Assembly (NCBI GenBank): GCA_009780695.1
Contig: WQZN01000017.1
Span: 1 to 51,818, forward strand
Reading direction: 5' to 3'
Length of the DNA stretch: 51,818 nt
Origin: Microbacteriaceae bacterium
GTDB lineage: Bacteria > Actinomycetota > Actinomycetes > Actinomycetales > Microbacteriaceae
Each line of letters starts with the position of its first letter. Positions within the stretch are counted from its first letter, which is position 1. Shown piece after piece: positions 40,131-48,881 of the stretch. The translations under genes were made by a program, and so were the position numbers. The notes under the pieces were generated by a model. That model made no database searches. It saw only the letters and a program-made list of their open reading frames with translations, and had not been told where the DNA came from.

Positions 40131-41240
40131 GTGGCAGCAGACCATTACGAAGTCCTCGGCGTCGAGCGCGATGCCGGACCCGATGAGATCAAGAAGGCGT
40201 ACCGCCGCCTGGCGCGCGAGCTGCACCCCGATGTGAACCCGAGCCCCGAGGCGGCCGAGCGGTTCAAGCTCGTCACGCACGCCTACGACGTGCTCTCGGA
40301 CCCGAAGCAGCGCGAGCAGTACGACCTGGGGCCGCAGGCCGGCCCGTTCGGCGGCGCGCAGGGCTTCGGCGGCTTCGAGGACATCTTCTCGACCTTCTTC
40401 GGCGGGGGCGGCGGCGGGCGCGGGCCCAAGTCGCGCCGCGAGCGCGGGCAGGACGCCCTGTTGCGGGTCGAGATCGATCTCGCGGATGTCGTCTTCGGCG
40501 CCCACCGCGATCTCGAGGTCGACACGGCCGTCGTCTGCGACCGCTGCGGCGGTTCGTGCTGCGAGCCGGGCACGCATCCGGTGACCTGCGACATCTGCGG
40601 CGGCTCGGGGTCGATCCAGCGCTAGGTGCGCTCGCTGCTCGGCAACGTCATGACCTCGAGCCCCTGCGGCACCTGCCGCGGCTACGGCACCGTCATCGCG
40701 ACCCCGTGCGTCACGTGCCAGGGCCAGGGCCGGGTGCGAGCGCGCAAGACGATCCCCGTCGAGATCCCGGCCGGCGTCGACACCGGTCTGCGCCTGCAGC
40801 TGCCCAATCAGGGCGAGGCCGGCCCCGCCGGCGGCCCGAACGGCGACCTGTACCTCGAGATCAAGGTCAAGCACGACGACGTCTTCAGTCGCGACGGCGA
40901 CGACCTGCTCGCGACGCTCGAGGTGTCGATGGTCGACGCGATCCTCGGCACGCATGCGAGCTTCTCGGCGCTCGACGGCCCCGTCGACGTCGAGGTGCAC
41001 GCCGGCACGCAGAGCGCCGAGATCGTCACCGTCAAGAACCGCGGCATCACGCGCCTGCGCGGCAACGGCCGCGGCGACCTGCGCATCGGCATCCAGGTCG
41101 TCACGCCGACCAAGCTCGGCCGCAGCGAGCGCGACCTCATCGAGAAGTTCGCGAAGCAGCACAAGAGCGACAAGCCGCGGCTCTCGCAGTTCCAGCAGGG
41201 GCTGTTCGCGAAGCTGCGCGACCGCTTCCTCAACCTGTAG
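40131..41240 (+). pseudogene. dnaJ: DnaJ chaperone interrupted by an in-frame amber codon
   Basis: The reading frame encodes a full DnaJ: J domain with HPD ([20 protein letters not shown] onward), Gly-rich linker, four CxxCxGxG zinc motifs and the C-terminal substrate domains. Codon 165 (40623-40625) is TAG, where relatives as I recall them have Gln in SIQRQVRSLLG, so a single C-to-T change explains it. With read-through the product would be 369 residues, the usual size. In the first zinc motif the last Gly is Cys (CDRCGGSC, codon at 40557). A GTG directly after the stop (40626) could restart a fragment without a J domain. It may be a true pseudogene, a sequencing error or a suppressed codon. 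Confidence 0.85.
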
Positions 41241-41249
41241 GCGCCGGCG

Positions 41250-41978
41250 GTGGCCAACTTCTATCTGGTCGAGGATCTCGCCGATGCGACCGTCGGAGGC
41301 ACCGTGTCGGTCACGGGCGCCGAGGCGAAGCACGTCGCGACCGTCGCCCGCACCCGGGTGGGCGAGCGTCTGCTCGTAGGCAACGGGCGCGGGCTCGTCG
41401 TCGAGGGCGCGGCCGAGTCCGTCGCGGCGGCCGAGGTGGTCGTGCGGGTCGAGGCGGTGCGCGTGCAGGATGCCCCGGCTCCGGCGATCCGGCTCGTCCA
41501 GGCCCTCGCCAAGGGGGACCGCGACGAGCTGGCGATCCAGGCGGCGACCGAGCTCGGCGTCGACGGCGTCGTGCCGTGGCAGGCCGAGCGCTCGGTGTCG
41601 CGCTGGTCGGGGCCGAAGCTCGAGAAGGGCCGCGAGCGGTGGTCGAGCATCGTGCGCGAGGCCGCGAAGCAGTCGATGCGCCCGTGGCTGCCCGAGGTCG
41701 GAGCGCTCATCACGACGCGCGAGATCGCGGCAGCGGCGGCGACGCAGCGCGTGCTCGTGCTCGAGCCGTCGGCGAGACATCCGCTCACCTCGGTCGAGTC
41801 CGACGGGCGCGACCTGCTGCTCGTTGTCGGCCCCGAGGGCGGCATCGCCCCCGCCGAGCTCGAGCACCTGCAGGCCGCGGGGGCCGAGCTCGTGCGGCTC
41901 GGTGACGAGGTGCTGCGCACGTCGACCGCGGGGCCCGCGGCGATCGCCGTGCTCAACGCACGGCTCGGCCGCTGGTGA
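41250..41978 (+). CDS. rsmE: 16S rRNA m3U1498 methyltransferase RsmE
   Basis: A 242-residue SPOUT methyltransferase that modifies U1498 of 16S rRNA. It has the N-terminal PUA-like part (GAEAKHVATVARTRVGERL) and the knot-region signatures LVVGPEGGIAPAELE and VRLGDEVLRTSTAGPAAIAVL. It starts with GTG 41250, nine bases behind dnaJ, and is usually cotranscribed with it. Confidence 0.95.
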   Translation: MANFYLVEDLADATVGGTVSVTGAEAKHVATVARTRVGERLLVGNGRGLVVEGAAESVAAAEVVVRVEAVRVQDAPAPAIRLVQALAKGDRDELAIQAATELGVDGVVPWQAERSVSRWSGPKLEKGRERWSSIVREAAKQSMRPWLPEVGALITTREIAAAAATQRVLVLEPSARHPLTSVESDGRDLLLVVGPEGGIAPAELEHLQAAGAELVRLGDEVLRTSTAGPAAIAVLNARLGRW

Positions 41979-41990
41979 CGGCGCGCTCAA

Positions 41991-41996
41991 TAGACT
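41991..41996 (+). promoter_or_regulatory. Predicted -10 box (TAGACT) of the HIT-phoH operon
   Basis: TAGACT lies 58 bases before the HIT ATG. The leader carries AGGAGAG just before the start codon. Confidence 0.45.
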
Positions 41997-42048
41997 TGCA
42001 GGGTGCGCACCGCCTGAGTCGGCGGGCAACGCCTGCCAGAGGAGAGAA

Positions 42049-42391
42049 ATGACCGACCGCGCCCCGTCCGTGTTCTCTCGCATCATCGCGCGCGAGATCC
42101 CCGCCGACGTCGTGTTCGAGAGCGAGCACGTCATCGCCTTCAAGGACATCGCACCGCAGGCGCCCGTGCACCTGCTCGTCGTGCCCAAGACCGAGGCCTA
42201 CGCCAACGTCGCCGAGCTCGCGGCGGGCGACCCGGCGCTGCTCGCCGAGGTCGTGGCCACGGCATCCTCGCTCGCCGCCGAACACGCGGACGGCGACTAC
42301 CGACTCATCTTCAACACCGGCGCCGGCGCAGGCCAGACGGTGTTCCACGTGCACGCGCACGTGCTCGCCGGCGGCCTGACGGAAGGCACAC

Positions 42392-42405
<14 letters not shown>
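42049..42405 (+). CDS. HIT-family nucleotide hydrolase (HinT-like)
   Basis: A 118-residue histidine-triad protein. The catalytic motif is HVHAHVLAGG near the C-terminus, preceded by FNTGAGAGQTVFH. HinT proteins cleave purine nucleoside phosphoramidates. The start ATG 42049 follows AGGAGAG. The last 14 bases overlap the TTG start of the phoH-like gene. Confidence 0.92.
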
Positions 42406-43479
<1,074 letters not shown>

Positions 43480-43483
<4 letters not shown>

Positions 43484-43524
43484 CCATCGAGATGAACCCG
43501 AGCGAAGCGAGGATCAGCGGATGA
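43480..43524 (+). other. 14-codon reading frame duplicating the ybeY start
   Basis: GTGACCATCGAGATGAAC (from 43480) closely repeats ATGACGATCGAGATCAAC (from 43521) at a 41-base offset, so the two are in different frames. The first opens a mini-frame VTIEMNPSEARISG that ends in TGA overlapping the ybeY ATG. It may be a relic of a former ybeY start or a coupling device. Confidence 0.35.
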
Positions 43525-43982
43525 CGATCGAGATCAACAACGAATCCGCCATCGAGGTCGACGAGGCGCGTCTGCAGCGCCTGGCCGCCTACGCGCTCGG
43601 CGCGCTGCACGTCAGCCCCGAGGCCGAGCTCGCGATCGTGCTCGTCGACGAGGCCGCGATGGAGCAGCTGCACGTGCAGTGGATGGACGAGCCCGGCCCG
43701 ACCGATGTGCTGAGCTTCCCGATGGACGAGCTGCGCCCCGGCACCGAGGACCAGCCGACGCCCGCGGGTCTGCTCGGCGACGTCGTGCTGTGCCCGCAGG
43801 TCGCGCAGGCGCAGGCGGAACAGGCCGGCCACACGCTCGTCGAGGAGCTGCAGCTGCTCACCGCGCACGGCATCCTGCACCTGCTCGGCTTCGACCACGC
43901 CGACAAGGAGGAGGAACGGGAGATGTTCGGCATCCAGCGCGACATCCTCGTGGGCTTCACCCTGAACGAGCGAAAGCGCTAG
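43521..43982 (+). CDS. ybeY: Endoribonuclease YbeY (rRNA maturation factor)
   Basis: A 153-residue metal-dependent RNase that matures the 3' end of 16S rRNA. The zinc motif H-x3-H-x5-H is HGILHLLGFDH, and the substrate-binding TDVLSFPMDE is present. ATG 43521 is preceded by GAGGA. It lies between phoH and the CorC-like gene as in most actinobacteria. Confidence 0.95.
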   Translation: MTIEINNESAIEVDEARLQRLAAYALGALHVSPEAELAIVLVDEAAMEQLHVQWMDEPGPTDVLSFPMDELRPGTEDQPTPAGLLGDVVLCPQVAQAQAEQAGHTLVEELQLLTAHGILHLLGFDHADKEEEREMFGIQRDILVGFTLNERKR

Positions 43983-43988
43983 ACGCGG

Positions 43989-45194
43989 TTGATCGCCACG
44001 CTGTTCTTCGTCGTCGCGTTCCTGCTGACCGCGCTCGGCGGCTTCATGGCGGCGATCGAGTCGGCGCTGAGCAGCGTCACCGGCGGTGACATCCGCGATC
44101 AGAACGCGGTCGGCTTCGTTCGTGTCGTCTCCGAGACGGCGGCCGGGGTGCTCGTCACGCTCGGCTTCGTGATCATCCTCGACTCATGGTGGTGGGCGCT
44201 GCTGGTCAGCGTGCTGATCATGACGGCCGCGAGCTTCGTGCTCGTCGGCACGAGCCCGCGCAGCGTGGGCCGAGCGCACCCCGAGCAGCTGCTCGCCTTC
44301 GCCGAGCCGATGATCCGCACGCTGCGGCTGCTGCTCGGGCCGGTCGCCGGCCTGCTGGTCGCGCTCGGCGACCGGGTGACGCCCATGCGGGCGCGCTCGA
44401 CGGTCGGCAGCGAGGAGCAGCTGCTCAACCTCATCGACGACGCGGCCGAGCACTCGGTGCTCGCCGAGCAGGACGCCGAGCTGATCCACTCCGTCTTCGA
44501 GTTCGGCGACCGGGTCGTGCGCGAGGTCATGGTGCCGCGCACCGACATGGTGACCGCGGACGCCGACGCCTCGGTCGCGAGCGCGATGAGCCTCTTCCTC
44601 GGCCGCGGCATCTCACGCATCCCCGTGGTGGGCGAGGGCCCCGACGACGTCACCGGGGTGCTCTACCTGCGCGACGTGTCCCGGCTCGTGTACGAGCGGC
44701 CGGGTGCCGCGGATGCCGCGCGCGCGGCATCCCTGCAGCGCCCCGCCGTCTTCGTGCCCGAGTCGATGCCCGCCGACGCACTGCTGCGCCAGATGCAGCT
44801 CGGCAAGAACCACCTCGCGCTCATCGTCGACGAGTACGGCGGCATCGCGGGCCTCGTGACGATGGAGGACCTGATCGAGGAGCTCGTGGGCGAGATCACC
44901 GACGAGTACGACAAGGGCGCGCCCGCCGTCGAGGAGCTCGAGCCCGGCGTCGTCTACCGCGTGAGCGCCCGGCTGTCGGCCGACGAGCTCGGCGAGCTGT
45001 TCGACCTCGAGCTCGAGGACGAGGACGTCGACAGCGTCGGCGGCCTGCTCGCCAAGTCGCTCGGCAAGCTGCCCCGGGAAGGCGATGTCGCAGAGTACGA
45101 GGGCCTCGAGCTCACCGCCGAGCGCACCGAGGGGCGGCGCGGGCGCCTGGTGACCGTGCTGGTGCGGCGTGCGACCATTGACAGCGATGACTGA
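43989..45194 (+). CDS. CNNM/CorC-type transporter-associated protein
   Basis: A 401-residue hemolysin-C-like protein. It has an N-terminal DUF21 membrane domain of about four segments (residues 1-125). Two CBS domains follow (VREVMVPRTDMVTADADASV and VPESMPADALLRQMQLGKNHLALIVDEYGG), then a C-terminal CorC_HlyC domain. Relatives take part in Mg or Co transport. TTG 43989 is the start. Its end overlaps era by eight bases. Confidence 0.92.
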   Translation: MIATLFFVVAFLLTALGGFMAAIESALSSVTGGDIRDQNAVGFVRVVSETAAGVLVTLGFVIILDSWWWALLVSVLIMTAASFVLVGTSPRSVGRAHPEQLLAFAEPMIRTLRLLLGPVAGLLVALGDRVTPMRARSTVGSEEQLLNLIDDAAEHSVLAEQDAELIHSVFEFGDRVVREVMVPRTDMVTADADASVASAMSLFLGRGISRIPVVGEGPDDVTGVLYLRDVSRLVYERPGAADAARAASLQRPAVFVPESMPADALLRQMQLGKNHLALIVDEYGGIAGLVTMEDLIEELVGEITDEYDKGAPAVEELEPGVVYRVSARLSADELGELFDLELEDEDVDSVGGLLAKSLGKLPREGDVAEYEGLELTAERTEGRRGRLVTVLVRRATIDSDD

Positions 45195-46092
45195 TTCCGC
45201 GGTGAACCCGTTCAAGGCCGGCTTCGTGAGCTTCGTCGGCCGCCCCAATGTCGGGAAGTCGACGCTGACCAACGCCCTCGTGGGCCAGAAGGTCGCGATC
45301 ACGTCGTCGAAGCCGCAGACCACCCGGCGTGCGATCCGCGGCATCGTGAACCGGCCCGACGCGCAGCTCATCATCGTCGACACCCCCGGCGTGCACCGCC
45401 CGCGCACGCTGCTCGGCGAGCGGCTGAACGCGCTCGTCGAAGAGACGCTCGGCTCGGTCGACGTCATCGGCATGTGCTTCCCCGCGGGCGAGAAGATCGG
45501 CCCCGGCGACAAGTTCATCAACGACCGGCTGGACGACGCGCCGCGCGCCAAGAAGGTCGCGATCGTGACCAAGACGGATGCCGCGGGCAAGGCGGCCGTC
45601 GCCGAGCAGCTCCTCGCCGTGAGCGCGCTGCGCGACTGGGACGCCATCATCCCGATCTCCGCCCTCACCGGCCGCCAGCTCGACGACCTCGTCGCTGAGC
45701 TCGTGCGCCTGCTGCCGGAATCGCCCGCGCTCTACCCGCAGGACCAGCTCACCGACGAGGCGACGATCGACCGTGTCGCCGAGTTCGTGCGCGAGGCCGT
45801 GCTCGAGGAGGCGCGCGAGGAGCTGCCGCACTCGCTCGCCGTGACGATCGACGACATCGTCGAGGACGACGGCACCGACGTCGTGAAGATCTACGCCAAC
45901 CTCTTCGTCGAGCGCGACAGCCAGAAGGCCATCGTGATCGGTCGCGCCGGCTCGCGCCTCAAGCAGATCGGCGCCGACGCGCGGGCGCAGATCGAGAACC
46001 TGCTCGGCCGCCGGGTGTTCCTGTCGATCCACGTGAAGGTCGCGAAGGACTGGCAGCAGGACCCGAAGCAGCTCGGGCGACTCGGCTTCTAG
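45187..46092 (+). CDS. era: GTPase Era
   Basis: A 301-residue GTPase that binds the 3' end of 16S rRNA during 30S assembly. It has the P-loop GRPNVGKST, DTPGVHRPRTLLGERLN and the G4 variant TKTD in place of NKxD. The C-terminal KH domain includes IVIGRAGSRLKQIGADAR. ATG 45187 overlaps the preceding gene, so translation is coupled. A large hairpin follows. Confidence 0.96.
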   Translation: MTDSAVNPFKAGFVSFVGRPNVGKSTLTNALVGQKVAITSSKPQTTRRAIRGIVNRPDAQLIIVDTPGVHRPRTLLGERLNALVEETLGSVDVIGMCFPAGEKIGPGDKFINDRLDDAPRAKKVAIVTKTDAAGKAAVAEQLLAVSALRDWDAIIPISALTGRQLDDLVAELVRLLPESPALYPQDQLTDEATIDRVAEFVREAVLEEAREELPHSLAVTIDDIVEDDGTDVVKIYANLFVERDSQKAIVIGRAGSRLKQIGADARAQIENLLGRRVFLSIHVKVAKDWQQDPKQLGRLGF

Positions 46093-46104
46093 CACGGCGG
46101 CGCT

Positions 46105-46169
46105 TCCGCGCGGCGTCGCATTCTGCGGAAATGCCGCTGCATTTCCGGCATCTTCTGACGCCGCGCGGA
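46105..46169 (+). terminator. Large nested hairpin after era
   Basis: An outer perfect 13-bp stem (46105-46117/46157-46169) encloses an inner 8-bp stem GGAAATGC/GCATTTCC (46127-46134/46139-46146) with a CGCT loop. It ends the rsmE-era transcription unit. A further GGCGCGGCG partial repeat of the outer arm lies at 46176-46184. Confidence 0.65.
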
Positions 46170-46239
46170 GGTGACGGCGCGGCGTACGACCGGAGGATGA
46201 TTCCGGGGCGCGCGGCGCGGGGCATCCCCGGCCGCCCAC

Positions 46240-46245
46240 TACCGT
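46240..46245 (+). promoter_or_regulatory. Predicted -10 box (TACCGT) of the two-component operon
   Basis: TACCGT is followed by seven bases and ATG 46253, which predicts a leaderless transcript and decides the start. Confidence 0.45.
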
Positions 46246-46252
46246 GAGGGGC

Positions 46253-47476
46253 ATGCGCACGCTCACGACCCGGCAGCTTCAGGTCGACGTCGTCGCCGCT
46301 GCCGCGTTCGCGCTGATCAGCCTGGTGCTGATGTTCGTGACGGGCTTCTACGGCTGGGCCAGTCGCGCCCACCTCGTGCCGATCTTGTTCCTGGGTGCCG
46401 CGCTCGCGTTCCGGCGCTGGTCGCCGGCCGTCGCGCTGGGGCTCGCATGGCTCTCGGCCGTGGTGCAGCTCGGCTCGCATCTGCCGCCCGAGTTCTACAA
46501 CGTCGGGGTCTGCGCCGTGCTGTTCGCGACGGCCGCGTACGGCGACCGGGTCGTGCGGTGGCTCGGGCTCGCCTCGGCCGTCGGCGGCGCGGTCGTCGTG
46601 ACCGTCTACCTGATCGGCTATCAGGGCTGGTTCGGCGGCCTCGGCTACCTGCCGATGCTGTTCCAGGGCCAGCTGCGCGATTTCTTCCTGCTGTTCGTCG
46701 GCTCGCTCGCGCTGCTCGCACTGTCGTGGATCAGCGGCCTGCTCGTCCGCTCGCGGCGTCAGGGCCGGGACGCCGCGGAGCGCGAGGAAGAGGCGCGGCA
46801 CGACGCCGAGATCGCCGAATACCGCGTGGTCGTCGAGCAGGAGCGCAACCGCATCGCGCGCGACATGCACGATGTCGTGGCGCACACCCTCGCGGTCGTC
46901 ATCGCGCAGGCCGACGGCGCCCGGTTCGCGGCTTCGACCCGGCCCGAGCTGGCCGTCGACGCCCTCGACACGATCGCCGGTGTCGCGCGCGACGCGCTCG
47001 GCGACGTGCGGATGCTGCTCGCCGAGCTGCGCCATGACGAGGGCTCGGCACCGCAGCCGGGCGTGGCCGACTTCGACCTGCTGTTCGGCCAGCTGCGCGC
47101 CGCCGGCCTCGACCTGCGGGTCACCGAGGAGGGCGAGCGACTGCCGTTCGGCGCGGCCCGCGAGATGGCGGCCTACCGCATCGTGCAGGAGGGGCTGACG
47201 AACGCGCTGCGGCACGGCGCGCCCGGCGAGCCGGTCGAGGTCGAGCTGATGTGGGCGGCGGATGCCCTGCACATCGAGCTCGTGAACAAGCTGCCCGCGC
47301 CGCTGCCCCCAGCCACGGCCCAGGTGCCGACGGCGGGTGCGCTGCCGGCACCTGGCCACGGCCTGCCGGGCATGCACGAGCGCGCCCAGCTCGCGGGCGG
47401 CTCGCTCATCGCCCGCCCCGACGGCGCGGGCCGCTTCGTCGTCCGAGCGTGGATCCCGAACGGAGCCGCCGCATGA
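46253..47476 (+). CDS. Sensor histidine kinase (HisKA_3, NarL-system type)
   Basis: A 407-residue kinase. The N-terminal 165 residues hold about five membrane segments with very short external loops, typical of intramembrane-sensing kinases. The dimerisation box is IARDMHDVVAHTLAVVIAQAD with the phospho-acceptor near H206, and the ATPase domain has AYRIVQEGLTNALRHG and GHGLPGMHERAQLAGG. ATG 46253 fits the -10 spacing. It overlaps its response regulator as ATGA. Confidence 0.92.
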   Translation: MRTLTTRQLQVDVVAAAAFALISLVLMFVTGFYGWASRAHLVPILFLGAALAFRRWSPAVALGLAWLSAVVQLGSHLPPEFYNVGVCAVLFATAAYGDRVVRWLGLASAVGGAVVVTVYLIGYQGWFGGLGYLPMLFQGQLRDFFLLFVGSLALLALSWISGLLVRSRRQGRDAAEREEEARHDAEIAEYRVVVEQERNRIARDMHDVVAHTLAVVIAQADGARFAASTRPELAVDALDTIAGVARDALGDVRMLLAELRHDEGSAPQPGVADFDLLFGQLRAAGLDLRVTEEGERLPFGAAREMAAYRIVQEGLTNALRHGAPGEPVEVELMWAADALHIELVNKLPAPLPPATAQVPTAGALPAPGHGLPGMHERAQLAGGSLIARPDGAGRFVVRAWIPNGAAA

Positions 47477-48144
47477 CCCCGATCCGCATCGTCCTCGTCG
47501 ACGACCAGGCGCTGTTCCGCGCCGGCGTGCGCATGCTCATCGAGTCGCAGCCCGATCTCGTCTTCGCGGGCGAGGCGGGCGACGGCGTGCAGGCCCGCAA
47601 GGCCGTGGCGGCGGCGCGGCCGGACGTGGTGCTGATGGATGTCCGCATGCCGCTCGCCGACGGCATCCAGACCACGCGCGACATCCTCGCCGATGCCGCG
47701 GCGGGTGGGCACGAGCCGCCCCGCGTGCTCGTCCTCACGACCTTCGACCTCGACGAGAACGCCGCGCGCGCCATCCGCGCGGGCGCGAGCGGCTTCGTCC
47801 TGAAGGACGCCGACCCCGAGTTCCTGCTCGCCGCGATCCGCACGGTGCACCAGGGCAACGCCGTCATCGCCGCGACGGCGACGCGCGAGCTGTTCGCGCA
47901 GGTGCAGCGCGGCGCGGAACGGGCCGCGACGCCGGCCACCTGGTCCGAGCTCACGGCCCGCGAGCGCGAGATCTTCCGCCTCGCCGCGCGCGGCATGTCG
48001 AACGCCGAGATCGCCGAGTCGGAGTTCCTCTCCGAGGCGACCGTCAAGACCCACATCAGCCGGGTGCTCGCAAAGCTCGGCCTGCGCGACCGGGTGCAGC
48101 TCGTGGTGTTCTCGTACGAGCACGAGCTGCCGACCGAGGACTGA
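47473..48144 (+). CDS. LuxR/NarL-family response regulator
   Basis: A 223-residue regulator with receiver domain IRIVLVDDQALFRAGVRML and the phosphorylated Asp in VVLMDVRMP (about D56). The C-terminal LuxR helix-turn-helix is LTAREREIFRLAARGMSNAEIA. Its start overlaps the kinase stop. The cell-wall operon starts 92 bases downstream, and the dyad in that gap is a candidate binding site. Confidence 0.94.
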   Translation: MTPIRIVLVDDQALFRAGVRMLIESQPDLVFAGEAGDGVQARKAVAAARPDVVLMDVRMPLADGIQTTRDILADAAAGGHEPPRVLVLTTFDLDENAARAIRAGASGFVLKDADPEFLLAAIRTVHQGNAVIAATATRELFAQVQRGAERAATPATWSELTAREREIFRLAARGMSNAEIAESEFLSEATVKTHISRVLAKLGLRDRVQLVVFSYEHELPTED

Positions 48145-48160
48145 CCCAGCAGGTCCACAC

Positions 48161-48178
48161 GTCATCCTCAGGGATGAC
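48161..48178. promoter_or_regulatory. Perfect dyad between response regulator and dipeptidase gene
   Basis: GTCATCC-TCAG-GGATGAC is a 7-bp perfect inverted repeat centred about 67 bases upstream of the predicted start at 48237. That is a usual position for an activator, and the promoter's -35 region is non-consensus. It could also form a short transcript hairpin after the regulator gene. Confidence 0.45.
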
Positions 48179-48223
48179 ACAGAACCGGTCGCACGGACGA
48201 CGCGCGCCGCACCACGTCGAAAA

Positions 48224-48229
48224 TAGCGT
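48224..48229 (+). promoter_or_regulatory. Predicted -10 box (TAGCGT) of the dipeptidase operon
   Basis: TAGCGT is followed by seven bases and ATG 48237, a leaderless layout. The -35 position reads CGCGCG, which is non-consensus and suggests dependence on an activator. Confidence 0.45.
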
Positions 48230-48236
48230 CGAGGTC

Positions 48237-48881
48237 ATGGTGCTGCTGCTCTCCGACCCCCGCGTCGGGCTGGTCCCCGTCCACGACGGCGGCGACCCCG
48301 TCATCCCGTTCCCCGCGGTCATCGGCCACTCCGTCCTCGGCGCCGGCTCGGGCGTCGTGCACATCCGCCGCGGGCTCGCCGCGCGGCTCGTCGAAGCCGC
48401 GATGCGGCTGCCGGCGCCGCTCTCGCTCAAGATCCTCGAGGGGCACCGCAGCCCCGGGGCGCAGCAGGCGATCATCGCGCGCTATGAGGGCGAGCTGCGC
48501 GAGGCGTACCCGGCGCTGGACCGCAGCGAGCTCGCACGCCTCTCGAGCCGCTTCGTCGCTCCGCTCGGGGTGGCCCCGCACGTGGCGGGCGCCGCCGTCG
48601 ACCTCACCCTCGTCGATCGCGACGGCGTCGAGCTCGACCTGGGCACGCCCGTCGACGCCACCCCCGAGCAGAGCGACGGCGCGTGCTACTTCGCGGCCGA
48701 GAACGTGAGTGAGGATGCCCGGGCCCGCCGCACCCTGCTGGCGGAAGCCCTCGGCGCCGCCGGCCTGGTGAACTACCCGACCGAGTGGTGGCACTGGTCG
48801 TACGGCGATCGCTACTGGGCTGTGATGACCGGGGCGCCGCACGCCCTGTACGGCCCCGTCGAGCAGGCGGTGGCCGCATGA
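48237..48881 (+). CDS. VanX-like D-alanyl-D-alanine dipeptidase (M15D)
   Basis: A 214-residue zinc peptidase of the VanX/DdpX family. All key residues are visible: the metal ligands in HVAGAAVD (H-x6-D), the base and last ligand in EWWHW (E-x2-H), and the transition-state Arg in LEGHRSPGAQQ. VanX cleaves D-Ala-D-Ala and is one of the three vancomycin-resistance enzymes; cell-wall recycling is the other known role. ATG 48237 is chosen from the -10 spacing and because conserved sequence begins there, rather than ATG 48175. The stop overlaps the racemase ATG. Confidence 0.88.
   Translation: MVLLLSDPRVGLVPVHDGGDPVIPFPAVIGHSVLGAGSGVVHIRRGLAARLVEAAMRLPAPLSLKILEGHRSPGAQQAIIARYEGELREAYPALDRSELARLSSRFVAPLGVAPHVAGAAVDLTLVDRDGVELDLGTPVDATPEQSDGACYFAAENVSEDARARRTLLAEALGAAGLVNYPTEWWHWSYGDRYWAVMTGAPHALYGPVEQAVAA

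Noticed and set aside
40623..40625. Reading the amber codon in dnaJ as pyrrolysine or another programmed recoding
   Set aside because: No stem-loop or recoding element is apparent to me after the codon, and nothing in the window suggests a pyrrolysine system. A point mutation or error is simpler, though not proven.
46253..48144. Calling the two-component pair VanS/VanR
   Set aside because: VanRS belongs to the OmpR type. This kinase is HisKA_3 with several membrane segments and the regulator has a LuxR helix-turn-helix, so only a functional analogy is possible.
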